From JAMXLG01 sp963765935 (GTDB taxonomy: Bacteria; Vulcanimicrobiota; Vulcanimicrobiia; Vulcanimicrobiales; Vulcanimicrobiaceae): DNA of 64,000 nt. The stretch spans positions 1,116,001 through 1,180,000 of the forward strand of contig CAVXXX010000001.1 in the NCBI GenBank assembly GCA_963765935.1, written 5' to 3'. This document shows, in pieces, positions 32,640 through 41,116 of this stretch (positions are counted from its first letter, which is position 1; the number at the start of each line of letters is the position of its first letter). The translations under genes and the position numbers were made by a program. The notes beneath the pieces are model-generated. The model was not told where the DNA came from. It worked only from the letters and a program-made list of their open reading frames with translations, and ran no database searches.

Positions 32640-35612
32640 ATGACGAGATTTATGCCGCTTCGTCGTTTGTATGCGCTCGCCGCGCTGGCCGCATTGGCTA
32701 GCTCGGTACTGCCGCTCCCGGCCAGCACGCAAACGATCGCGCCTTCCCAGTATTCCGGGATGCGCTGGCGCTTCATCGGACCGATGCGTGGCGGGCGAAC
32801 GAAGGCTGTTGCCGGTGTCGCGGGTCAGCCGAATCGCTTTTACATCGGCGCCGTTAATGGCGGCGTGTGGCGCACGGACGACGCGGGACGCACCTGGATG
32901 CCGATCTTCGACAGCCAGCCGACCGGCTCGATCGGCGCGCTCGCGATCGCGCGGAGCAACCCTGACATCATCTATGCGGGGAGCGGCGAAGGCGAACAAC
33001 GACCGGATCTCTCGGTCGGAAACGGCGTGTATAAATCGAATGATGCCGGCGCAACGTGGACGCATCTGGGACTGCGCGATGGACAACAGATCGCGCAAAT
33101 CGCAGTCGATCCCAAGAATCCCGATCGCCTCTTCGTCGCCGTTCTCGGGCACCCGTTCGGACCAAACCCGGAGCGCGGCATCTTCCGGTCGACCGACGGC
33201 GGCGCAACGTTCAAAAAGGTCTTGTACCGCGATGAGAACAGCGGCGGTAACGACGTGCAAATCGATCCGTCGAACCCGAACGTTGTCTATGCAACGCTCT
33301 GGGCGGCGCGATCGGCGCCGTGGGAGGCCGGTCCGTTTCAGCACGCGGGAAGCGGCGTGTATAAATCGACCGACGGTGGCGACACGTGGGCGAAATTGAC
33401 GAACGGTTTGCCGCCGCGGATCAATCGCTCGGAACTCGGCATCGCGCCCTCCGATCCGAATGTCGTCTATGCTGCCGCCGATGCGCCGACCGGGTGTGCG
33501 ATCTACCGCAGCGACGACTCGGGTCAACACTTCGCCCTAACGAGCAGCGACGATCGCGTGTGCGCACGCGCGGGCGACTTGCTCACCGTTACCGTCGATC
33601 CGAAAGATCCGCACACGGTGTACGCGACGAGCACGTCACTATACCGCTCGACGGACGGCGGCAAAACATTTACGCCGATCAAAGGCGCTCCGGGCGGCGA
33701 TGACTATCAAGCAGTGTGGATCAATCCGAACGATCCGAACATCCTTGCGCTGACGTCGGATCAAGGCGCGGAGATTTCCGTCGATCGCGGCAAAACCTGG
33801 AGCTCGTGGTATAACCAACCGACGGGACAGATGTATCACGTCAACACCGACGACCGTTTCCCGTACTGGGTGTGCGGCGGTCAACAGGATTCGGGTTCCG
33901 CGTGCGTCATCAGCCGCGGCAATTGGGGAGAAACCACCGAACGCGATTGGCATCCCGCGGGCGCGGAAGAGTATGGATACGTCGTTCCCGATCCGCTTCA
34001 TGTAGGTAATTTCTTTGGCGGCAAGGTCGAGCATTTCGACGAGCGCACATCGCAGTCGCAAGAAGTCTCACCGAATCCGCTCCGCACCAAGCCGTATCGC
34101 GTCGTGCGGACCGAACCGATCGCCTTCGATCGCTTCGATAAACGCACGATGTACTTCGGCGCAAATCAAGTCTACGCAACGCGCGACGGCGGCATGACGT
34201 GGAAAGCGATTAGCCCCGATCTGACGCGTGCGAAGTGGTCGATGCCGGAAGTAATTCAACCCTTCGAATCGGACGATCCCGAGAAAGGGGCGCACCGCGG
34301 CGTGGTGTATGCGCTGGCTCCGTCGCAGACGCATGCCGGAACGCTGTGGGCGGGCACCGACGACGGGTTGGTGTGGATCACACGCGATCGCGGCGCGCAT
34401 TGGAAGAACGTCACGCCGCCGCAGTTGACTCCGTGGAGCAAAATCTCGCAAATCGATGCGTCGCGGTTCGACGACAACAGCGCCTACGTCGCCGTCAATC
34501 GTCTCCGGCTCGACGATCTGCATCCGTGGGTCTATCGCACCCACGACGGCGGCGCGCACTGGAGCGTCATCACCAATGGATTGCCGCCGGACGAACCGGT
34601 GAACGCGGTCCGCCAAGATCCGCAGGTACGCGGTCTGCTCTTCGCCGCTACGGAAAACAACGTCTACGTGTCGTTCGATGACGGCGAGCATTGGCAGTCA
34701 CTGCAGAACAATCTGCCGCACAGCTCGATGCGCGACATCACCGTGCACGGTAACGACTTGATCGTTGCGACGCACGGACGCGGGTTCTGGATCCTTGACG
34801 ATATCGAACCGCTGCGCGAACTCGCACGTTCGGGCAACTTCAACGGGGTGCATCTCTTCACGCCGGAGCTCGCATATCGGGTTCGCCGCAATACGAATAC
34901 CGACACGCCGCTTCCGCCGGAAGAGCCGCACGGGATGAATCCGCCGGACGGAGCGATCGTCGACTACACCCTCAATGCGCCTGCGCAGCGGGTCGTCATT
35001 ACGATCCGCGACAGCAAGGGCAATCTCGTGCGCCGCTATGCAAGCGACGATCCCGAACCGCCTCCCGTGCAATTCGACAAGCCGTCGTATTGGGAACGCC
35101 CGTTCCAGCGTCCGGACGCAAGCGTTGGGATGCATCGTTTCGCCTGGGATTTGCACGAGCCGTCACCGCAGTCGGTCACGATTGACATGCCGATTTCGGC
35201 GAATCCCGGCGACACGCCCCGCACGCCGCAAGGCGCGCTCGTAGTCCCGGGGAGATACACCGCCGAGTTGACCGTAGACGGACGCTCGCAGTCGCGTCCG
35301 CTCGTCCTCGAGATGGATCCGCGCATTCACACGAGCGCGGCTGATCTAGCGCGTCAATATGAGATGGCGCATGAAACAGCGTCCCTGATTTCGAGCACGT
35401 ACGCGGAGTTGCAGAATGCGAAACGCACGAACGAAACCAAGCGCGCGACGCAATTCGGCACGCTAAACACGCGGTTGAGCGCGCTGATGGATCTTATCGA
35501 CGGCGCGGACGCACCCGTTCCCGACGGAACGCGGCACGCGTTCTGCACGTTGCGTGACCAAACCAAAGCGGCCGGAGTTGCGCTACCGGTTCGAAACTCA
35601 ATCTGTCCGTAG
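32640..35612 (+). CDS. Secreted BNR/VPS10-type beta-propeller protein
   Basis: 990 residues with a signal peptide (LYALAALAALASSVLPLPAS) and a long propeller region carrying about ten Asp-box repeats, for example SNDAGATW, STDGGATF, STDGGDTW, STDGGKTF, SVDRGKTW, TRDGGMTW and THDGGAHW. A C-terminal part after residue 720 is predicted beta-rich (ERPFQRPDASVGMHRFAWDL) with helices at the end. Such proteins are annotated as glycosyl-hydrolase-like or sortilin-like; no sialidase catalytic set is evident. It is likely exported to bind or process polymers. Start ATG 32640, 26 bp after the ykgJ-type gene. Confidence 0.85.
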   Translation: MTRFMPLRRLYALAALAALASSVLPLPASTQTIAPSQYSGMRWRFIGPMRGGRTKAVAGVAGQPNRFYIGAVNGGVWRTDDAGRTWMPIFDSQPTGSIGALAIARSNPDIIYAGSGEGEQRPDLSVGNGVYKSNDAGATWTHLGLRDGQQIAQIAVDPKNPDRLFVAVLGHPFGPNPERGIFRSTDGGATFKKVLYRDENSGGNDVQIDPSNPNVVYATLWAARSAPWEAGPFQHAGSGVYKSTDGGDTWAKLTNGLPPRINRSELGIAPSDPNVVYAAADAPTGCAIYRSDDSGQHFALTSSDDRVCARAGDLLTVTVDPKDPHTVYATSTSLYRSTDGGKTFTPIKGAPGGDDYQAVWINPNDPNILALTSDQGAEISVDRGKTWSSWYNQPTGQMYHVNTDDRFPYWVCGGQQDSGSACVISRGNWGETTERDWHPAGAEEYGYVVPDPLHVGNFFGGKVEHFDERTSQSQEVSPNPLRTKPYRVVRTEPIAFDRFDKRTMYFGANQVYATRDGGMTWKAISPDLTRAKWSMPEVIQPFESDDPEKGAHRGVVYALAPSQTHAGTLWAGTDDGLVWITRDRGAHWKNVTPPQLTPWSKISQIDASRFDDNSAYVAVNRLRLDDLHPWVYRTHDGGAHWSVITNGLPPDEPVNAVRQDPQVRGLLFAATENNVYVSFDDGEHWQSLQNNLPHSSMRDITVHGNDLIVATHGRGFWILDDIEPLRELARSGNFNGVHLFTPELAYRVRRNTNTDTPLPPEEPHGMNPPDGAIVDYTLNAPAQRVVITIRDSKGNLVRRYASDDPEPPPVQFDKPSYWERPFQRPDASVGMHRFAWDLHEPSPQSVTIDMPISANPGDTPRTPQGALVVPGRYTAELTVDGRSQSRPLVLEMDPRIHTSAADLARQYEMAHETASLISSTYAELQNAKRTNETKRATQFGTLNTRLSALMDLIDGADAPVPDGTRHAFCTLRDQTKAAGVALPVRNSICP

Positions 35613-35648
35613 CCGGTTTCCGGCTTGATGAAAGGAGCTTCCACACCA

Positions 35649-36053
35649 ATGAATGCTTTTCGTATCGCACCGCTCGCGCTCGCGGTCGGCGTTTTGATGC
35701 CGGTCTGCGCGTTCGCGGCTCCGGACTCTCTCACCATTCCGATGAAGGCCCTCAGCGATAGTGGTGAAAACGGCACGGCCGTACTCACACAGCAAGACGA
35801 CGGCGTCCATGTCGCCGTCACGTTGAAGAACGCGCCGAAGGACACGCCACAGCCGACCCACATTCACATCGGAACGTGCGGTAACATCAACAAAGCACCG
35901 GAATACGCGCTCCTGAATACGGTTGATGGTAAAGGCGATTCCGTCGTCAAGGGCGTGAAGCTGAGCGATTTAACCGCCGGCAAATACGCCATCAACGTGC
36001 ATAAGAGCGGGGATGATCTCGCCACCTACGTCTCCTGCGGCGACATCAAGTAA
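35649..36053 (+). CDS. Small exported beta-rich protein, CHRD-like
   Basis: About 134 residues: a signal peptide (AFRIAPLALAVGVLMPVCAFA), then a domain with PMKALSDSGENGTAVL, VAVTLKNAPKDTPQPTHIHIGTCG and GKYAINVHKSGDD. The paired H-x-H and C-G segments recall CHRD or Cu/Zn-superoxide-dismutase-like folds, though the full metal set is not present. ATG 35649 lies 11 nt after AAAGGAG; an earlier ATG at 35625 is less likely. Two cysteines could form a disulfide. Role unknown. Confidence 0.75.
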   Translation: MNAFRIAPLALAVGVLMPVCAFAAPDSLTIPMKALSDSGENGTAVLTQQDDGVHVAVTLKNAPKDTPQPTHIHIGTCGNINKAPEYALLNTVDGKGDSVVKGVKLSDLTAGKYAINVHKSGDDLATYVSCGDIK

Positions 36054-36123
36054 CCGCACCGCGGTTGGACAACGTGCTCTCGCGATTTTAGGGTGAAGAG
36101 CACGGCGCGGCGAAGCAGGTGTC

Positions 36124-36720
36124 ATGGAACGTCCTTCACCTGCTTCGCGCTTCGGCGAACCGGCCGAGAGCGCGCTCCCCGATGATATTCGAGAAATCTA
36201 CGAGGCGAATCGCGCGAAGATCGGGTTCGTACCGAACGTATTTCGCGCGTACGCGCAGCGGCCGGAACACTTCCGCGCGTTTATGACCTACCATGACGTG
36301 CTGATGAAGGGACCGAGCGGCCTCTCGCGTCCGGAACGCGAAGCGATCGTCGTCGCGGTCAGCGCGGAGAACCGCTGTCAATATTGCATGACCGCGCATG
36401 GCGCAGCGCTGCGCATTCTCGGCAAAGATCCGATTCTTGCCGAACAGATTGCGAACAATTGGCGTACCGCCGAGCTAACCGCCCGCATGCGTACGATGCT
36501 CGAATTCGCCACAAGCGTCAACGAGCCCGGATTCGCAGCGACCGACGCGGAGATCGAGGACTTGCGCGCGTCGGGGTTTAGCGACAACGACATTTGGGAT
36601 ATTGCCGCAATCGCCGCGTTCTTCGGCTTTTCGAACCGCATGGCTGGACTGATGGATATGCGGCCAAACGAACAGTTTTATTCGATGGGCCGCGACGTAG
36701 CCGTGCCCGTGTCGAAATAA
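36124..36720 (+). CDS. Peroxidase-related AhpD-like protein (carboxymuconolactone decarboxylase family)
   Basis: 198 residues. The AhpD/CMD core carries the redox motif CQYCMTAH (CxxC-x2-H) preceded by LSRPEREAIVVAVSAENR, typical of uncharacterised peroxidase-related enzymes. The C-terminal FFGFSNRMAGLMDMRPNEQFYSMGR matches the same subfamily. It likely reduces peroxides or acts as a thiol oxidoreductase in the cytoplasm. It stands alone, with 70 bp upstream and 100 bp downstream free of genes. Start ATG 36124. Confidence 0.9.
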   Translation: MERPSPASRFGEPAESALPDDIREIYEANRAKIGFVPNVFRAYAQRPEHFRAFMTYHDVLMKGPSGLSRPEREAIVVAVSAENRCQYCMTAHGAALRILGKDPILAEQIANNWRTAELTARMRTMLEFATSVNEPGFAATDAEIEDLRASGFSDNDIWDIAAIAAFFGFSNRMAGLMDMRPNEQFYSMGRDVAVPVSK

Positions 36721-36820
36721 CCCGCGTCATCACTTTTGTAAAATCAGCGACGACGGCAGTAGCGGCATAACGAGCTGGGTATCTCTTTATTATCCCGCAT
36801 GAAAGGAGGCCCAGTAAACC

Positions 36821-37201
36821 TTGAATACCGTACACAATCGCGTGCCGTGGATCAATCTTGCCATCGGCATCATGACGATCATCGCACCGTACGCGCTTGG
36901 TACGTCGGACACCGCCACAAAGTGGAGCCTGACCATCACCGGCATCGTCGTGGGCATCGTGGCTATCATCGAACTCGCGATGGATAGCCAAAACCGCGGC
37001 GTCGCGTACTGGCCGGTGATCAATCTGTTGGCCGGCATTTGGTTGATCATCTCGACATCGCTGGCTGCCGGTAACACCGCCGTCATTTGGAACGACATCG
37101 TTCTCGGCGTAGCCGCGATCATTACGGCGATCGTCTCGATGTCCTACGAACGGATACACGCAACAAGCGCGAACAACCCGAATTTGACGCATCGCGTCTA
37201 G
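36821..37201 (+). CDS. SPW-repeat membrane protein
   Basis: 126 residues with four transmembrane helices built from two SPW-like units: WINLAIGIMTIIAPYALG and WPVINLLAGIWLIISTSL, each followed by a second helix. Members are small membrane proteins of unknown role found in many phyla. TTG start, with AAAGGAGG 13 nt upstream, one of the clearest ribosome-binding sites in the window. A strong terminator follows the stop by 16 bp. Confidence 0.8.
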   Translation: MNTVHNRVPWINLAIGIMTIIAPYALGTSDTATKWSLTITGIVVGIVAIIELAMDSQNRGVAYWPVINLLAGIWLIISTSLAAGNTAVIWNDIVLGVAAIITAIVSMSYERIHATSANNPNLTHRV

Positions 37202-37217
37202 CCCATCGCCTCGAACG

Positions 37218-37251
37218 AAAAACACCGGCTCGTCGAAGAACCGGTGTTTTT
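37218..37251 (+). terminator. Rho-independent terminator
   Basis: AAAAACACCGG (37218-37228) pairs perfectly with CCGGTGTTTTT (37241-37251) around a 12-nt loop, giving an 11-bp stem that runs into a T-tract. It terminates the SPW-repeat gene and could also work on the minus strand because of the matching A-run. Confidence 0.85.
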
Positions 37252-37277
37252 CGTCGCTTTGCCCTACAAAGTAGCGA

Positions 37278-37691
37278 TTGTCGCAAGTCGAGCCGTTCGC
37301 GCGTTTCACGGATATGGACGAGTTCGCAGAGATAAACATCACGCCGTTCACTGACGTCTTGCTGGTTCTCCTGATTATCTTCATGCTTTTGGCGACATTC
37401 GTGGTGCCCACGGGTTTCGAACGGCACGTCGACTCGAGTGGCCCGCATACCGCAAGCGCCGTGGTGCCGACTTCGGCGCTCGTGATTGCACGCAACGGGC
37501 GGATGTCGCTCGATGGCCGGCTCCTTGATTCCCGTTCGGTCTATCCCGCAATGGCTGCCTTGCATGCGTCGCACAAGAGAATCGCGCTCTCGATCTTCGG
37601 CGATCGCGAAACCGCCTATGAATACGTTATCCGGGCGATGGACGCAGCGAAGGCCGCCGGCATCACGGACGTCAACTTCGTCGTGATGTAA
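37278..37691 (+). CDS. exbD: ExbD/TolR-type biopolymer transport protein
   Basis: About 137 residues: a short cytoplasmic N-terminus (EINITPFTDVLLVLLIIFMLLA) with the single membrane helix and the proton-conducting Asp in TPFTDVL, then a periplasmic domain ending VNFVVM. ExbD works with ExbB and TonB to energise outer-membrane receptors, two of which are in this window. ExbB and TonB are not seen nearby. The TTG at 37278 or the ATG at 37314 may be the start; neither has a clear ribosome-binding site. Preceded by a terminator, so it needs its own promoter. Confidence 0.88.
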   Translation: MSQVEPFARFTDMDEFAEINITPFTDVLLVLLIIFMLLATFVVPTGFERHVDSSGPHTASAVVPTSALVIARNGRMSLDGRLLDSRSVYPAMAALHASHKRIALSIFGDRETAYEYVIRAMDAAKAAGITDVNFVVM

Positions 37692-37705
37692 TTTCCGTTT
37701 CGGCG

Positions 37706-38659
37706 CTACGCAATCAACGACGCAAAGCGCGAGCGGTCGACGTTGCCGCCGCTGATGATGATGCCGACGCGTTTGCCTTGCACCGGAATTTTGTGATGTA
37801 GCACGGCGGCAATTCCCGCCGCACCGCTCGGTTCGATGACGAGTTTCATGCGCTCGAAGACGAACCGCATCGCATCGACCAACTCGTCGTCCGTCACCGT
37901 GACCACACCCGCCGCATGTTCGCGGAGAACGCCGAAGGTGATATCACCCGGCGACTGCGTTTGCAATCCATCTGCAATCGTCTTTGGAACGTCGATGATG
38001 ACGCGTTCGCCCTTTTCGAGCGACCGTTTCACGTCATCGCCTGCCGTGGGTTCGACACCCCACACTTCGATGTCCGGCGAATGCCCGTGGGCCGCGAGCG
38101 CGGTTCCCGAAAACAATCCGCCGCCGCCAACAGGAGTTACAATAACGTCCAGATCGCCGGCGTCTTCGAGCAACTCGAGCGCCGCGGTGCCCGCCCCGGC
38201 GACGATACGTTCATCGTCGTACGGCGGCACGATCGTCGCACGCCGTTCGTCGGCGATGCCCTGCGCGATCGTCGCGCGATTTTCTTCCGAACGTTCGTAG
38301 AGCGCAACTTCGGCCCCGTAGCCGCGCGTTGCCGAAAGCTTGCTCTCGGGAGCATCGCGCGGCATAACGATAACCGCCGGAATATCGAGCAATTTCGCCG
38401 CGAGCGCGACACCTTGCGCGTGATTGCCGCTGGAATACGCAACGACGCCCCGTTCGCGCTCTTCCGGCGTCATTTGCACCATGCGATTGTACGCACCGCG
38501 GAACTTGAACGCACCCATACGCTGCAAATTTTCGCATTTCACGTAGCAACGTGCGCCGGAAGCTTCATCGAGCGTGACCGAGGTCACTACCGGCGTGCGA
38601 TGAACGATACCTTTGAGACGGCTTGCCGCCGCACGAACGTCGTCGTAACTAACCGGCAT
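37706..38659 (-). CDS. Threonine dehydratase / serine racemase-type PLP enzyme
   Basis: 317 residues of fold type II PLP enzymes. The Schiff-base lysine is K52 in GAFKFRGAYN, the phosphate-binding glycines lie in TPVGGGGLFSG, and SSGNHAQGVA is conserved. There is no C-terminal ACT domain, so this is the short, catabolic-type form that deaminates threonine or serine, or racemises serine. The ATG sits inside the end of the upstream lipoprotein gene (11-bp overlap). It is the last gene of a prfC, lipoprotein, dehydratase unit and converges on exbD. Confidence 0.9.
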   Translation of the reverse strand: MPVSYDDVRAAASRLKGIVHRTPVVTSVTLDEASGARCYVKCENLQRMGAFKFRGAYNRMVQMTPEERERGVVAYSSGNHAQGVALAAKLLDIPAVIVMPRDAPESKLSATRGYGAEVALYERSEENRATIAQGIADERRATIVPPYDDERIVAGAGTAALELLEDAGDLDVIVTPVGGGGLFSGTALAAHGHSPDIEVWGVEPTAGDDVKRSLEKGERVIIDVPKTIADGLQTQSPGDITFGVLREHAAGVVTVTDDELVDAMRFVFERMKLVIEPSGAAGIAAVLHHKIPVQGKRVGIIISGGNVDRSRFASLIA

Positions 38660-39017
38660 TTGGCGCTGCGTGGAAGTACCAGTTGACGACCTTATTTTGA
38701 TCGTCCATTTGAATCCACTCGCTGTAGGTGGCCTTGTCGAACTTCACCGTCAGGCAGTGGTAGCCCGTACGATTGCACGGCGTAACCTCTTTTACCGAAT
38801 CGAGCTTGCCTTGCGCATCGAGTTCATCGGCCCAATTCGCAACCTGCACGCGCGTCACGTTGACGTTGGGCGCCAGATCGTTTTTGACCGGGCCTAGGTC
38901 ATTGTGCATCACCGCTTCGGTAATCTTTTGTCCTTCGCGCTCGTATTTGTTTTGGAACGAACACCCGGCAAGCAGCGCACCGCAGATCAAGGCGGCGAGC
39001 AGCGATTGAGTCTTCAC
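38649..39017 (-). CDS. Small lipoprotein of unknown function
   Basis: About 122 residues with a lipobox (LLAALICGALLAGCS) and a domain of roughly 100 residues: KITEAVMHNDLGPVKNDL, NVTRVQVANWADELDAQGK and YHCLTVKFDKATYSEW. The fold looks like small NTF2- or DUF4878-type lipoproteins, judged by eye. The GTG start overlaps the prfC stop (GTGA) and lies 12 nt after AGGAG; longer frames upstream mirror prfC. It overlaps the dehydratase start by 11 bp. Two cysteines (PCNRTGYHC) may pair. Confidence 0.75.
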   Translation of the reverse strand: MKTQSLLAALICGALLAGCSFQNKYEREGQKITEAVMHNDLGPVKNDLAPNVNVTRVQVANWADELDAQGKLDSVKEVTPCNRTGYHCLTVKFDKATYSEWIQMDDQNKVVNWYFHAAPNAG

Positions 39018-40609
39018 GATGGAATGGTCTCCTCTGCAACTTCGGCGACAAACGGAGCGAAGACGAGATCGGGATTCCACTCTTGCGCAAGCCGGACGCT
39101 CCATTCGCTCTCGAAGAGCGCGACGGGGCGGCCTTCCCAATCTTCGACGAGTTTCGCGTTCGACGGTAACTGCGCGCGCGCGCAAACATCCGGGTCACCT
39201 TCGACGCGGCGTGCGAGCGTGTAGGGCAAGCCCGAGAAGACGGTTTTTACGCCGTACTCCGATTCGAGACGGTACTTCGCGACTTCGAATTGCAGTTCGC
39301 CGACGACCGCCATGATTGGTTCCGTTCTCGTAGATGCCCACGGATAAAAGACTTGCACGGCTCCCTCTTCGCGCAGCTGCGCGATGCCTTTACCGAACGA
39401 TTTGTAACTCGACGTATCGATACTCCGGACAGAGCTGAAATGTTCCGGGGCAAAGGTCGGGATGGCAGGAAAGACGACCGGCGCGCCCTCATAGAGCGTG
39501 TCACCGATGGCAAAGACGCCGGGGTTCGCAAGGCCGACGACGTCACCGGCGTAGGCAGCATCGAGCGATTCGCGCTCATCGGCAAAGAGCTTCATTGCGC
39601 GCGCAAGCCGTACGTCTTTGCCTGTACGAACGTTGCGCACCATCATGTCGCGCTCGAACTTTCCCGAGCAGACGCGAATGAACGCGATCCGGTCACGATG
39701 GCGCGGATCCATGTTTGCTTGTATCTTGAAAACGAATCCGGTGAAGCGTTCCTCCGACGGATCGACGGTGCCGCGCCCGGCCGGCGGCGGGCTCATGGCG
39801 ATGAATTCATCGAGAAAAAGTTGCACGCCGAAGTTCGTCACCGCCGATCCGAAAAACACCGGTGTAACTTCACCGCGCAGCATCGCATCGCGATCGAACG
39901 CCTCACCGGCACCTTCGAGTAATTCCAATCCGTCGACGAACTGCTGGTACGTCATCTCGTCGACCATCTCGCGAATCTTCGGATCGCGTGCGTCGGCCGT
40001 TTGTACCGATGCTTTCGTTGCACCGTGCGCGCTGCGTTCGAACAGATGCAGCTCGCGCGTCTGCCGGTCGTAGACCCCTTTGAACGTATCGCCGCTGCCG
40101 AGCGGCCAATTCATCGGGAAAGCGCCGATGCCGAGCACGCGTTCGAGTTCGTCGAGCAGCTCCAGCGGATCGCGGCTCGGGCGGTCCATCTTGTTCATGA
40201 ACGTAAAGAGCGGAATTTTGCGCTCCCGGCAAATCGCAAAGAGCTTTTTCGTCTGCGGCTCGACGCCCTTAGCCGCATCGATCAACATTACGGCAGCATC
40301 GGCAGCAAGGAGCGTGCGGTACGTGTCTTCACCAAAGTCTTGGTGGCCCGGCGTGTCGAGCAGATTGATCGTGTATCCGTCGTACGGGAACTGCAGCACC
40401 GTAGACGTGATCGAAATCCCGCGTTCGCGCTCGAGCGCCATCCAGTCGCTGGTCACCGCCCGCTGACGCTTACGCGCCGACACTTGGCCGGCGACGTGAA
40501 TCGCACCGCCGTAAAGCAGCAGCTTTTCGGTTAACGTCGTCTTTCCGGCGTCCGGATGGGAGATAATTGCAAACGTCCGGCGTTTGCGCACTTCGTCGGT
40601 AATATTCAT
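39014..40609 (-). CDS. prfC: Peptide chain release factor 3
   Basis: 531 residues of the RF3 GTPase, which recycles RF1/RF2 from the ribosome. G1 is SHPDAGKTT, the switch region is RERGISITSTVLQF, G3 is DTPGHQDFGEDTY and G4 is FMNKMDR. The C-terminal part keeps EPIMAVVGELQFEV. ATG 40609 is preferred to the TTG one codon upstream. It is followed by a lipoprotein gene with a 4-bp overlap. All GTPase motifs are intact. Confidence 0.95.
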   Translation of the reverse strand: MNITDEVRKRRTFAIISHPDAGKTTLTEKLLLYGGAIHVAGQVSARKRQRAVTSDWMALERERGISITSTVLQFPYDGYTINLLDTPGHQDFGEDTYRTLLAADAAVMLIDAAKGVEPQTKKLFAICRERKIPLFTFMNKMDRPSRDPLELLDELERVLGIGAFPMNWPLGSGDTFKGVYDRQTRELHLFERSAHGATKASVQTADARDPKIREMVDEMTYQQFVDGLELLEGAGEAFDRDAMLRGEVTPVFFGSAVTNFGVQLFLDEFIAMSPPPAGRGTVDPSEERFTGFVFKIQANMDPRHRDRIAFIRVCSGKFERDMMVRNVRTGKDVRLARAMKLFADERESLDAAYAGDVVGLANPGVFAIGDTLYEGAPVVFPAIPTFAPEHFSSVRSIDTSSYKSFGKGIAQLREEGAVQVFYPWASTRTEPIMAVVGELQFEVAKYRLESEYGVKTVFSGLPYTLARRVEGDPDVCARAQLPSNAKLVEDWEGRPVALFESEWSVRLAQEWNPDLVFAPFVAEVAEETIPS

Positions 40610-40618
40610 CAATTCGTT

Positions 40619-41116
40619 CTAAAACGCAGGTGGAGAATAGACTCGCAGCTCGCCTCTGCGGCCGGTATCGCGAACTAACGCAAGCGCATTGCCCGCGCGA
40701 TAGAGTCTCACGTGGGGCGGAATGCGCAGGCGGTCTTCGCCTCGAGAAACGAGCGCTTCGCCATCGCGCACCAAAATCGTGCAGGGCCCGTATCGGAGAA
40801 TCGTCCCGGGAAGCACTGCAGTTGCGCCCGCGGGCAGCTTCGTATGAATATAAGCAAGCGATCCGGTCGCCTCGGAGCGCTGAATGAGGCAGTCCGGAAG
40901 CGCCGAGAGCGCCCACGGCGCATCCCCGCGGACCGGTGCGCCGGCCGCACCGCCCGGGGCTTCGAACCCGCCATGTGGCGTCGAAGCGGGTGCGTAACGC
41001 GCCGGTGTGGTGTGTGGCGAAACGGTCGCGCGAATGCGGTCGCGATTACTCCACGCAGTCGCGAGAACCGCAATTGTCAATACGATACACGTCGCTATGA
41101 CGTAATAGCGCAACAA
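40619..41116 (-). CDS. Membrane-anchored hypothetical protein
   Basis: 165 residues: one N-terminal transmembrane helix (YYVIATCIVLTIAVLATAW), a Pro/Ala/Gly-rich linker, then a small beta-rich domain (LPGTILRYGPCTILVRDGEAL, LRIPPHVRLYRAGNALALV). No family recognised. It begins with TTG directly after the GH130 stop codon and ends 9 bp before prfC, so it is probably co-transcribed with both. A second TTG follows the first. Function cannot be assigned. Confidence 0.6.
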   Translation of the reverse strand: MLRYYVIATCIVLTIAVLATAWSNRDRIRATVSPHTTPARYAPASTPHGGFEAPGGAAGAPVRGDAPWALSALPDCLIQRSEATGSLAYIHTKLPAGATAVLPGTILRYGPCTILVRDGEALVSRGEDRLRIPPHVRLYRAGNALALVRDTGRRGELRVYSPPAF

